Positions 1-7,181 of a stretch of DNA of 64,000 bases are shown here, piece by piece. Under the pieces are notes generated by a model, which was given only the letters and a program-made list of their open reading frames with translations, was not told where the DNA came from and searched no databases. The position numbers and the translations under genes are program-made. Positions within the stretch are counted from its first letter, which is position 1; each line of letters opens with the position of its first letter. This DNA comes from Bacillota bacterium (GTDB lineage Bacteria; Bacillota; Clostridia; Lachnospirales; Lachnospiraceae), in the NCBI GenBank assembly GCA_023663285.1, contig JAMPHT010000012.1, positions 1 to 64,000 on the forward strand, in the 5' to 3' direction.

Positions 1-2
1 AG

Positions 3-29
3 CGAAGCGGCATCAAAGATGCCGCTTCG
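3..29 (+). terminator. Perfect 12-bp hairpin at window start
   Basis: Twelve bases pair perfectly around an AAA loop. No T-run follows, so this may be the end of an upstream unit or a bidirectional or processing hairpin rather than a textbook intrinsic terminator. Confidence 0.4.
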
Positions 30-90
30 GTGGCTACTGTGTGAAAAGTAACAAAGCGACAGGATGACACAAACAATAATGTCGTTCAAG

Positions 91-119
91 TTGAAGAAGT
101 TGGAAAGTTCTGGTATACT
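91..119 (+). promoter_or_regulatory. Sigma-A promoter of the UDPGP gene
   Basis: TTGAAG and TATACT are separated by 17 bp, and a TGG directly before the -10 makes it an extended -10 promoter. Predicted transcription starts near 126, leaving a leader of about 100 nt. Confidence 0.75.
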
Positions 120-134
120 TAACTTAAAGCCGCG

Positions 135-208
135 GCGGGCTGGAATGATTCACCCTGCGTGAAATATCAGGGCAATTAAGTTGAATCATACTGGATCAGC
201 CCGGCGGG
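135..208 (+). promoter_or_regulatory. Nested structured leader before the UDPGP gene
   Basis: Three nested complementary pairs occur in order. CGGGCTG (136-142) pairs with CAGCCCG (197-203), TGATTCA (146-152) with TGAATCA (182-188), and CCCTG (153-157) with CAGGG (168-172). Together they form one long interrupted stem. Its 3' strand abuts the purine-rich ribosome-binding region at 204-212, so folding could influence translation. No known riboswitch class was recognised. Confidence 0.5.
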
Positions 209-224
209 AAGGTTGGGAAAAGCT

Positions 225-1451
225 ATGGATTTAGCGCAGGCGAAGGAAAAGCTGGCGAAATACGGACAGGAGCACGTCCTGAAATATTATGATGAGCTGC
301 AGGAACAGGAGCGGGAAACGCTGCTGGCCCAGATCGAGGCCACGGACATGAGCCTCCTGGAGGCGTGCAGACACAGGGAGGAGCTGGAAAAGAAAGGCGT
401 CATTACGCCTCTTGCGGTCATGCAGCTGCCGGAGATCGAGGAGAACAGAGAGACCTTTACCGGGCTGGGGCTGGAGGCGATCAAAAGCGGGAAGGTAGGC
501 GCAGTGCTTCTGGCGGGAGGTATGGGGACCAGGCTGGGTTCAGACGACCCTAAGGGTATGTACAATGTGGGACTGACCAGGGAGCTGTATATTTTCCAGT
601 GCCTGATGAACAATCTGCTGGATGTGGTGCGGCAGGCGGATGCATGGATCCATCTTTTTGTCATGACCAGCGATAAGAATCACGAGGCTACCGTAAGCTT
701 TTTAATGGAGCATGACTACTTCGGCTACCGGGGGGATCATATCCACTTTTTCAGGCAGGAGATGGCGGCGGCCACTGATTATGAGGGCAAAATATATCTG
801 GAGGAGAAGGGAAGGCTTTCCACCTCCCCCAACGGAAACGGGGGCTGGTTCATCTCCATGAAGAACGCAGGGCTGCTGGAGCTTGTGGAAAAAGAGGGGA
901 TCCGGTGGCTGAACGTGTTTGCCGTGGACAATGTGCTGCAGAAAATCGCGGACCCCTGTTTTGTGGGCGCGGTCATTCAGCGAAACTGTGCCGTCGGCGC
1001 CAAGGTGGTGCGCAAGAACGCTCCGGACGAAAAGGTGGGCGTTATGTGTCTGGAGGACGGGCGGCCCTCCATTGTGGAATATTATGAACTGACAGAGGAA
1101 ATGATGAATGCGAAGGATGAAAAGGGCGAACCGGTCTATTATTTTGGCGTCATCCTAAACTACCTGTTCCGGGTGCAGGACCTGATCGGGGTTCTGGACA
1201 AGCATCTGCCTCTGCACATTGTGGAGAAGAAGATCCCCTATCTGAACGAGGCGGGAGAACTGATAAAGCCTGACGCGCCTAACGGGTTCAAATTTGAGAA
1301 CCTGGTGCTGGACATGATCCATCAGATGGACAGCTGCCTGCCCTATGAGGTGGTGCGGGAGAGGGAGTTTGCGCCAATCAAGAATAAAACCGGAGTGGAT
1401 TCCGTGGAGAGCGCCAGGGCGCTTCTGCAGCAGAACGGGATCACACTGTGA
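225..1451 (+). CDS. UDPGP-family sugar-nucleotide pyrophosphorylase (UDP-GlcNAc/UDP-glucose type)
   Basis: A 408-residue cytoplasmic enzyme of the UDPGP family, which transfers UMP from UTP to a sugar-1-phosphate to make UDP-sugars for glycan synthesis. The nucleotide-binding loop LLAGGMGTRLG, followed by DPKGMYNVG, lies near residues 92-115. A later PNGNGG motif resembles the PDGNGG of eukaryotic-type UDP-GlcNAc pyrophosphorylases (UAP1/AGX). The preferred sugar cannot be read from sequence. The ATG at 225 is preferred over an in-frame TTG at 213 because the latter overlaps the purine-rich RBS. galE follows 256 bp downstream, consistent with a shared role in UDP-sugar supply. Confidence 0.88.
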   Translation: MDLAQAKEKLAKYGQEHVLKYYDELQEQERETLLAQIEATDMSLLEACRHREELEKKGVITPLAVMQLPEIEENRETFTGLGLEAIKSGKVGAVLLAGGMGTRLGSDDPKGMYNVGLTRELYIFQCLMNNLLDVVRQADAWIHLFVMTSDKNHEATVSFLMEHDYFGYRGDHIHFFRQEMAAATDYEGKIYLEEKGRLSTSPNGNGGWFISMKNAGLLELVEKEGIRWLNVFAVDNVLQKIADPCFVGAVIQRNCAVGAKVVRKNAPDEKVGVMCLEDGRPSIVEYYELTEEMMNAKDEKGEPVYYFGVILNYLFRVQDLIGVLDKHLPLHIVEKKIPYLNEAGELIKPDAPNGFKFENLVLDMIHQMDSCLPYEVVREREFAPIKNKTGVDSVESARALLQQNGITL

Positions 1452-1707
1452 GCGCTTTCAATATTTTGACAGCTTTTGATACAAATAAGTATTGTGCCTT
1501 TCAGCCTTGAGGAGTATCATTTAATCATGAGGCGGACATTTGCAGAGCCGTGAACGGCTGTGAGCACGACGCAAAGCCAACTGCTTATGTGTCTGAAAAG
1601 CGCGATATGTCAAAAAGACATATCTGACAGGCGGGAACAGACGTCTGTATAACAGGAACAGTCAACAGAAAACATTGCGGGAACCATCCTGCGGAAAAGG
1701 GGGAGCT
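1452..1707 (+). promoter_or_regulatory. 256-bp leader region of galE with hairpins
   Basis: No gene is seen here. It contains a TTGACA (1466-1471) that may be a -35, with a weak TATTGT 18 bp on. It also contains a hairpin AGCCG-TGAA-CGGCT (1546-1559), the string GACGCAAAGCC (1568-1578), and a perfect 8-bp hairpin (1604-1624). GACGCAAAGCC is identical to a conserved core of c-di-GMP-I riboswitches, but the other conserved parts of that class are not evident. I annotate it only as a foldable leader. Confidence 0.4.
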
Positions 1708-2724
1708 ATGAAGATCTTAGTGACAGGCGGCGCCGGCTTTATCGGCAGCCATACGGTGGTGGAATTGCAGCAGGCAGGTTATGATGTGGTGGTGCTGGAC
1801 AATCTCTGTAATGCCAGCGAAAAATCTCTGCAGCGGGTAGAAGCTATCACAGGCAAAAAAGTTCCTTTTTACAAGACGGATATTTTGGACAGGGAGGGGC
1901 TTGAGAAGATCTTTTCCGCAGAGAAGATCGACGCAGTCATCCATTTTGCGGGGTTGAAGGCGGTGGGTGAGTCTGTGCAGAAGCCCTGGGAGTATTATGA
2001 GAACAATATTGCAGGCACCCTGACACTGGTGGATGTCATGAGAAAGCACGGGGTGAAAAATATCATCTTTTCCTCCAGCGCCACGGTGTACGGGAATCCT
2101 GCCTTTATACCCATCACAGAGGAGTGCCCCAAGGGACAATGCACCAACCCTTACGGCTGGACCAAGTCCATGCTGGAGCAGATCTTGTCCGACATTCAGA
2201 AGGCGGATCCGGAATGGAACGTTATCCTGCTCCGCTATTTTAATCCCATCGGCGCCCACAAGAGCGGCACTATGGGAGAGAATCCCAACGGCATTCCCAA
2301 CAATCTGATGCCTTATATCACCCAGGTGGCGGTAGGAAAGCTGAAAGAGCTTGGCGTATTCGGAAATGATTATGATACGCCCGACGGAACCGGCGTCAGG
2401 GATTACATCCATGTGGTGGATCTGGCAGTGGGCCATGTGAAGGCATTGAAAAAGATTGAGGAAAAGGCCGGACTGAAGATCTACAATCTGGGAACGGGCG
2501 TGGGATACAGCGTTCTGGATATTGTGAAGAATTTTGAAGAGGCTACGGGCGTAAAGATCCCCTATGTGATCAAGGACAGACGACCCGGCGATATTGCGAC
2601 CTGCTATGCGGACGCAGGTCTTGCTCGGAAAGAGCTGGGCTGGGAGGCCCAGTACGGTATCAAAGAGATGTGCGCCGACTCCTGGAGATGGCAGAAGAAT
2701 AATCCCAACGGATACGAGGATTAA
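1708..2724 (+). CDS. galE: UDP-glucose 4-epimerase
   Basis: A 338-residue NAD-dependent short-chain dehydrogenase that interconverts UDP-glucose and UDP-galactose (Leloir pathway and glycan precursors). The N-terminal GGAGFIGSH dinucleotide loop, the SSSATVYG strand and the YGWTK catalytic Tyr-Lys pair near residue 149 are all present at the usual spacing and full length. The ATG at 1708 follows a strong purine-rich RBS; an upstream in-frame TTG at 1675 has none. The stop codon overlaps the stop of the converging small gene on the minus strand. UDP-galactose made here could feed the UDP-galactopyranose mutase encoded at 41.4 kb. Confidence 0.97.
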   Translation: MKILVTGGAGFIGSHTVVELQQAGYDVVVLDNLCNASEKSLQRVEAITGKKVPFYKTDILDREGLEKIFSAEKIDAVIHFAGLKAVGESVQKPWEYYENNIAGTLTLVDVMRKHGVKNIIFSSSATVYGNPAFIPITEECPKGQCTNPYGWTKSMLEQILSDIQKADPEWNVILLRYFNPIGAHKSGTMGENPNGIPNNLMPYITQVAVGKLKELGVFGNDYDTPDGTGVRDYIHVVDLAVGHVKALKKIEEKAGLKIYNLGTGVGYSVLDIVKNFEEATGVKIPYVIKDRRPGDIATCYADAGLARKELGWEAQYGIKEMCADSWRWQKNNPNGYED

Positions 2725-2987
2725 TCCTCTTCAATGACCTGGATCTCCAGATAGTCGAAATCAACGGTTTCTATAAAATTGTCCTGGGTGAAACGTGCCT
2801 TCCGGTGTCTTTTGAATTCCGCGATGGTCTTATCCAGCCAGATGGGCTTGCCTAAGTCAAACTGAAGGCATATTTCATCCAGGGCGTGAAATATCTTGTG
2901 GGTGCGCGTATCAACGCTCCCGTCCTCGATGCAGGTATCCTGCAGCATATGATTGTCTTTAAAGGTTCTTGCCCATAAACGAAACAT
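2721..2987 (-). CDS. Small conserved-looking hypothetical protein
   Basis: An 88-residue soluble protein beginning [15 protein letters not shown] and ending in an acidic tail (QVIEED). No catalytic motif was recognised. It contains basic and aromatic patches ([17 protein letters not shown]) and no membrane segment. The ATG at 2987 is chosen because GGGGGA lies just upstream on the minus strand; the longer reading frame would run through a tandem repeat. It converges on galE with overlapping stop codons. I do not recognise its function. Confidence 0.7.
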   Translation of the reverse strand: MFRLWARTFKDNHMLQDTCIEDGSVDTRTHKIFHALDEICLQFDLGKPIWLDKTIAEFKRHRKARFTQDNFIETVDFDYLEIQVIEED

Positions 2988-3059
2988 AGTCTTTTCCCCC
3001 GCTTTTCTTAATAATATTAATGGATTTTTTCCCCTTGTGCAAGCAAAACATCCCAGCTG

Positions 3060-3110
3060 CCGATAGGCAGCTTGCGCCGATAGGCAGCTTGCGCCGATAG
3101 GCAGCTTGCG
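3060..3110. repeat. Three perfect 17-bp tandem repeats
   Basis: The unit CCGATAGGCAGCTTGCG occurs three times without change (3060-3076, 3077-3093, 3094-3110). GCAAGC and GCAGCTTGC elements give each unit hairpin potential. It lies upstream of the minus-strand small gene, between that gene and the relQ promoter. Confidence 0.9.
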
Positions 3111-3254
3111 CCAACTGTGTGCGCGTACTGTGGACAAAATAACAGGAATAATAGCTTCCGGGGCGGCATAAATATAAAAGGTAGGGCAGAAACCGGGGCT
3201 CTCTTAAAAAAGGATTAATTTTTTGTGAATATCATACATTTGCGTGAGTTTTTG

Positions 3255-3263
3255 TGGTATAAT
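3255..3263 (+). promoter_or_regulatory. Extended -10 promoter of relQ
   Basis: TGGTATAAT is a consensus extended -10; no good -35 is present. Predicted transcription starts near 3270. This excludes the upstream in-frame GTG at 3225 as a start for the downstream gene. Confidence 0.6.
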
Positions 3264-3311
3264 AAAAATGAATTTATGACGAAAGAAAATCTCTGTAATG
3301 AAGGAGCGGCA

Positions 3312-3956
3312 ATGGAACTGAAGGAATTAAAGGGCGACAACGGCGAAGGAGTGGACAGCTGGAAAGAGGTGACCCTCATATACAGCGCCGCGCTGCGGCA
3401 GATCGAGACAAAGATAGGGATTCTGAACGATGAATTCCAGCACGTTCATCAATACAATCCCATCGAACATATCAAGGCCCGGATCAAGACGCCGGAGAGT
3501 ATTGTAAAAAAGCTGAAGCGGAACGGATACGAGTCCACCATCGACAATATGGTGAAATACATAAACGATATAGCGGGCATCCGCGTTATCTGTTCCTTTA
3601 CCTCGGACATTTACCGGATAGCGGATATGATTGCGGAGCAGCGGGATATCAAGGTGATCGCGGTAAAGGATTACATCACCTTTCCCAAGGCCAGCGGTTA
3701 CAAGAGCTATCACCTGATCGTGACGGTGCCCGTGTATCTGTCGGACCGCACCGTGGACACTACCGTGGAGATCCAGATCAGGACGGTTGCCATGGATTTC
3801 TGGGCAAGCCTGGAGCATAAGATCCACTATAAATTTGAAGGGGATGCACCGGAGCACATCAAAAGCGAGCTGATCGAATGTGCAAAGATGGTGTCTGATT
3901 TGGATGCAAGAATGTTGTCTCTGAATGAGGAAATACTTGCGATCGGCAAGAAATGA
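3312..3956 (+). CDS. relQ: Small alarmone synthetase (RelQ/YjbM type GTP pyrophosphokinase)
   Basis: A 214-residue RelA/SpoT-type synthetase that transfers pyrophosphate from ATP to GDP/GTP to form (p)ppGpp. The size, a lone synthetase domain and the absence of HD hydrolase, TGS or ACT domains place it with small alarmone synthetases. Visible motifs are RIKTPESI with KLKRNGY, DIAGIRVIC, the loop KASGYKSYHL and VEIQIRTVAMDFWA with EHKIHYK. The ATG at 3312 has AAGGAG seven bases upstream, and the promoter position rules out longer starts. It is monocistronic, with a terminator immediately downstream. Confidence 0.93.
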   Translation: MELKELKGDNGEGVDSWKEVTLIYSAALRQIETKIGILNDEFQHVHQYNPIEHIKARIKTPESIVKKLKRNGYESTIDNMVKYINDIAGIRVICSFTSDIYRIADMIAEQRDIKVIAVKDYITFPKASGYKSYHLIVTVPVYLSDRTVDTTVEIQIRTVAMDFWASLEHKIHYKFEGDAPEHIKSELIECAKMVSDLDARMLSLNEEILAIGKK

Positions 3957-3978
3957 GGCCGGTTGAAGGGTCTGTCAG

Positions 3979-4014
3979 ACGGGTGAAGGCAGGAATGTCT
4001 CCGCCCGTTTTTTT
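3979..4014 (+). terminator. Intrinsic terminator of relQ
   Basis: ACGGGTG pairs with CGCCCGT (one G-U) and is followed by seven T. Confidence 0.75.
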
Positions 4015-4391
4015 GCTCCGCTTTTGTGTGCGGCGGATAAAATCAGCAGCCACGCTGCAAGCCGGAGGCAGTTGTTCCCGTGGATATTGCGCCTGGGGAT
4101 AGTCCGTAAATGAGGAGTGCCCAGGCACCTTTCGGCACCCGGGCTATTATGAAAAAATTATCTTATTTGCTCTCTTGAATGTATTTGTAGTATAACAATT
4201 AAATATGAACAAAGTGTGAATAAGCTGTAAATATATGGTGAATGTTACAAAAAACATATATGAAACAATTTCGATTTATACATTTTGCACAAATATCTAA
4301 GACGGGAATACAGGAATCAGCCGGGCAGAAATGATCAGCTGCCGGAAGCGGTTTGCGGTTGCCAAATATCTCTCATATGCTTGGAAATAAG
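4015..4391. other. Gene-free AT-rich spacer
   Basis: No convincing open reading frame on either strand. A short hairpin (CCGGGCAG with CTGCCGG, 4321-4345) and A/T-rich tracts are the only structure seen. Confidence 0.5.
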
Positions 4392-4420
4392 TTGTAATAT
4401 GTATAAAATAATGATATAAT
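4392..4420 (+). promoter_or_regulatory. Sigma-A promoter of the coiled-coil protein
   Basis: TTGTAA and TATAAT with a 17-bp spacer. Predicted transcription starts near 4427. Confidence 0.7.
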
Positions 4421-4500
4421 AACCGCATGAGAAAGACAGCAGATGCTATATCATGTGCTATATACAATACAGAACACGATCAATAGTTGGAGGAATGCAG

Positions 4501-5253
4501 ATGGATATGTTCATGGATAAACTGGCACAGAAATTGAATGCACAGGAGATCATCAAGGCGAACACTACGGCGGAGATCCAGGAGCTGGATATGCTCAGGA
4601 GCAGGGTGGCCGAATATAACGAGTGCCTGAACAAGCTTCAGAAGCTTGTAAACGAAGGCGCCGACGGGATAAAGAGCGCTTCCAGGGAAAATGCAGCGGA
4701 AGTAAAGCGGCTGGTAGAGGAGAGCCTTGCAAAGGTCAGAGAGATCCAGCGGGACGCCTCAGGGCTGGAGAAGCTGGGAAAGCAGCTGGAGAATGCAAAC
4801 GGCCAGCTGGAAAGTGTAAACAGCCAGTTGAAAAGCGTGAGCGGCCGGCTGGAGAATGCGGATGGTCAGCTGGGAAATCTGAGCGCACAGGTGGACAGCG
4901 TGAGCGGACAGTTGAAAAGCGTCAGCGGGGAATTGTCCGGCAAAGTGGATTCGTTATCCAAACAGCTGGAGGAGAAGGCCAGGGAGAATCAGGGGGATAA
5001 GCTGGACGAAAAATTTGCCGTAGCGGATGAAAATGTCCATAAGGAGTGCGTGAAGGTATACCGCAATGTGCAGGCGGTTGTCATGGAGGAAAGCGGAAAG
5101 CAGAGTGAGACCCTGACTGAGCTTTCAGGAAAGCTGAATGCCACGAGAGGCAGACTGGGAATCGTGCTGGGGATCTCTGTGGCGGCGCTGGTGTTTTCTC
5201 TGGCGGGTGCAGTGATGCAATTGTTGAATCTGTTGGGTATCGGTCTGCTTTAA
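4501..5253 (+). CDS. Coiled-coil protein with C-terminal membrane anchor
   Basis: A 250-residue protein, mostly alpha-helical and charged, with one hydrophobic segment at the extreme C-terminus (IVLGISVAALVFSLAGAV). Residues about 95-165 hold a run of heptads of the form QLxxVxG/QLENAxG (about nine), typical of a long parallel coiled coil. This suggests a tail-anchored membrane protein with a cytoplasmic rod. The ATG at 4501 lies seven bases after TTGGAGG; the ATG at 4495 is too close to it. I recognise no family. It is followed after 12 bp by the flavin reductase-like gene, so the two are probably co-transcribed. Confidence 0.75.
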   Translation: MDMFMDKLAQKLNAQEIIKANTTAEIQELDMLRSRVAEYNECLNKLQKLVNEGADGIKSASRENAAEVKRLVEESLAKVREIQRDASGLEKLGKQLENANGQLESVNSQLKSVSGRLENADGQLGNLSAQVDSVSGQLKSVSGELSGKVDSLSKQLEEKARENQGDKLDEKFAVADENVHKECVKVYRNVQAVVMEESGKQSETLTELSGKLNATRGRLGIVLGISVAALVFSLAGAVMQLLNLLGIGLL

Positions 5254-5265
5254 GGTGGTAAGATC

Positions 5266-5829
5266 ATGTCAAAAGAGCTTTGGAAGCCCGGCAATATGCT
5301 GTACCCTCTGCCGGTAGTCATGGTGAGTGTAGCGGATGAGAAAGGAAAGGCAAATATCATAACGGTTGCCTGGGCGGGAACGGTCTGCACCAATCCGCCG
5401 ATGGTCAGCATCTCGGTGCGCCCGGAGAGATACTCCCATTCCATCATAAAGGACACGGGGGAATTTGTCATTAACCTGACTACCCGGAAGCTGGTGTTTG
5501 CCACGGATTACTGCGGGGTAAAAAGCGGTCGTGATGTGGACAAGTTTAAGGAGATGAAGCTGACGCCCATTCCCGGTAAGGAGGTCAGGGCGCCCCTGAT
5601 CGAGGAGAGCCCGGTGAATATTGAGTGCAGGGTCAGGCAGGTCATGCCTCTTGGTTCTCATGATATGTTTCTGGCAGATGTAGTCGCCGTTCATGCGGAC
5701 AAGCAATATATGGATGAAAAGCATAAATTCCATCTGGAAAAGGCGGAGCCCATTGTCTATTCCCACGGGGCCTATCTTGTCTGCGGGGAGCAGCTGGGCA
5801 CATTCGGCTACAGCGTGAAAAAGAATTGA
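5266..5829 (+). CDS. Flavin reductase-like domain (FMN-binding) protein
   Basis: A 187-residue protein of the flavin-reductase-like, FMN-binding split-barrel family. Visible landmarks are the N-terminal PLPVVMVSVAD strand, ITVAWAGTVCTNPP, SISVRPERYS and EFVINL, in the order usual for small flavoproteins of this group. Relatives reduce flavins or carry FMN as oxidoreductases; the physiological substrate cannot be inferred. AAGGTGG precedes the start. It lies 12 bp after the coiled-coil gene and converges with dinB, nine bases separating the two reading frames. Confidence 0.85.
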   Translation: MSKELWKPGNMLYPLPVVMVSVADEKGKANIITVAWAGTVCTNPPMVSISVRPERYSHSIIKDTGEFVINLTTRKLVFATDYCGVKSGRDVDKFKEMKLTPIPGKEVRAPLIEESPVNIECRVRQVMPLGSHDMFLADVVAVHADKQYMDEKHKFHLEKAEPIVYSHGAYLVCGEQLGTFGYSVKKN

Positions 5830-5837
5830 ATATCAGG

Positions 5838-7043
5838 TCATTTGTCGGGGGAGTCCATAAGACTTCCCCTTTTTACGGCACTGTCGCCGTATCTGCTACG
5901 GATCTTGTCTAAGGCGGCGTCCAGCTTCCGCTGTTTTTCCGACGTCGGGGCGGTATAGTCAAAAAGGCTGAGCTGTACGGGTTCGCTTTCCTCGGAGAGC
6001 TTTCCCGTGCGGATGCCCAGAAGTCGGATGGGAGCGCCGTTCCACAATTCGTCAAACAGATTGCAGGCCATGCGGTAGATGGTGTCTGTGGAGGCAGTGG
6101 GAGAATCCGGTGCGCCTTGATGGGATACGGATTTAAAATCGCTGTATTTGATCTCTGTACAGACAAGGCCGGCCTTTGTATGGGAGGCTCTAAGCCGCCT
6201 GCCTACGGATTCTGCCAGTTCCAGGAGGATCTTGAAGGCGGCTTCCCTGGTGACTGCGTCTGAGGACAGGGTGATGGAATTACCGATATTTTTTGCCTCT
6301 GCAGGCTCCGGAAGAACGGCGGAGTCATCCCGTCCGTTGGCATAGTCCCAGAGCATACGGCCGTGACTTTTTAAATGGGCTGTCAGAATATCCGGGTCTG
6401 TCCCGGCCAGGTCGCCTATGGTGAGGATACCCAGCTTTTTTAAGGTTTCCACACTGGAACGACCGCAGAGAAAGAGCCTGGATACAGGCAGGGGCCAGAG
6501 CTTTTCGGAGATCTCTTTGGAGTACAGGGTATGCACCAGGTTGGGCTTTTTAAAATCGGAAGCCATCTTTGCCAGAACCTTCCTGTCGGAGATGCCAACG
6601 TTTACCGTAAAGCCGAATTTTTCATACACTCCGTCCTTGATACAGGCGGCTGCGGACTCCGGCGACGCATAGTTTGCCGCGATGGGGGAATAATTCATAT
6701 AGCATTCGTCGATACTGACCTGCTCGATGTCGGGGCAGATGCTTTTCAGATGCTCCATGAGCTGGCGGCTGCGCTGATGGTAAAGCGTATGGTTGGGAGG
6801 GACCGATACCAGGCCGGGACATTTGCGGTAAGCGTTTACCACAGGCTCTCCGGTGGTGATGCCGTAAGCCTTGGCGGGAATGGATTTTGCCAGCACCACG
6901 CCGTGGCGCGTGCTCATATCCCCGCCTACGATGGAGGGAATCAGCCGCAGATCCGTTTCACTGCCGTTTTGCAGATATTCCAGGGCGGACCAGCTTAAGA
7001 AAGCAGAATTGACATCAATATGAAAAATAACAGGGCCGTCCAT
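5838..7043 (-). CDS. dinB: Y-family DNA polymerase (Pol IV type)
   Basis: A 401-residue translesion polymerase of the DinB branch. The first catalytic Asp lies in FHIDVNSAF near residue 10 and the second acidic pair in VSIDECY near residues 111-112. The palm, fingers and helix-hairpin-helix region follow (ETLKKLGILTIGDLAG), then the little-finger domain. The motif reads SIDECYMN where many DinB proteins have SIDEAYLD, but both metal ligands are retained. Minus-strand AGGAGGT precedes the ATG. No beta-clamp motif was confidently placed. It is divergent from the M23 peptidase gene, whose promoter begins about 60 bp beyond this start. Confidence 0.93.
   Translation of the reverse strand: MDGPVIFHIDVNSAFLSWSALEYLQNGSETDLRLIPSIVGGDMSTRHGVVLAKSIPAKAYGITTGEPVVNAYRKCPGLVSVPPNHTLYHQRSRQLMEHLKSICPDIEQVSIDECYMNYSPIAANYASPESAAACIKDGVYEKFGFTVNVGISDRKVLAKMASDFKKPNLVHTLYSKEISEKLWPLPVSRLFLCGRSSVETLKKLGILTIGDLAGTDPDILTAHLKSHGRMLWDYANGRDDSAVLPEPAEAKNIGNSITLSSDAVTREAAFKILLELAESVGRRLRASHTKAGLVCTEIKYSDFKSVSHQGAPDSPTASTDTIYRMACNLFDELWNGAPIRLLGIRTGKLSEESEPVQLSLFDYTAPTSEKQRKLDAALDKIRSRYGDSAVKRGSLMDSPDK
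5847..5874 (+). terminator. Intrinsic terminator within the dinB 3' end
   Basis: GGGGGAGTC pairs with GACTTCCCC (one G-U) followed by five T on the plus strand. It ends the flavin reductase unit while lying inside the 3' end of the opposing dinB. Confidence 0.75.
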
Positions 7044-7103
7044 GCCGCACCTCCTGAAAATGCATCAAAGTTGTTATATTTACTATATCCTTGGAAAACT
7101 GAC

Positions 7104-7132
7104 TTTACAAGGGAAAAAAATGTTGTTAGAAT
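7104..7132 (+). promoter_or_regulatory. Promoter of the M23 peptidase gene
   Basis: TTTACA and TAGAAT with a 17-bp spacer. Predicted transcription starts near 7139, which argues for the downstream ATG at 7182 rather than the longer open frame beginning at 7020. Confidence 0.65.
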
Positions 7133-7181
7133 AAAAATGTTGTCGGGAAATGTTGTTAGTATCCGTAGAAATGGGAAACTT

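Noticed and set aside
3060-3110. CRISPR array (also considered for the rpmG repeats at 44162-44227)
   Set aside because: Repeats are directly contiguous without spacers, only three copies, and no cas genes are near.
3859-4128. 89-residue minus-strand open frame after relQ
   Set aside because: It overlaps the relQ end and its terminator, and has an unlikely composition.
7020-7181. 54-residue N-terminal extension of the M23 peptidase
   Set aside because: It would overlap dinB and lie upstream of the predicted promoter and transcription start; ATG 7182 gives a proper basic signal-anchor N-terminus.
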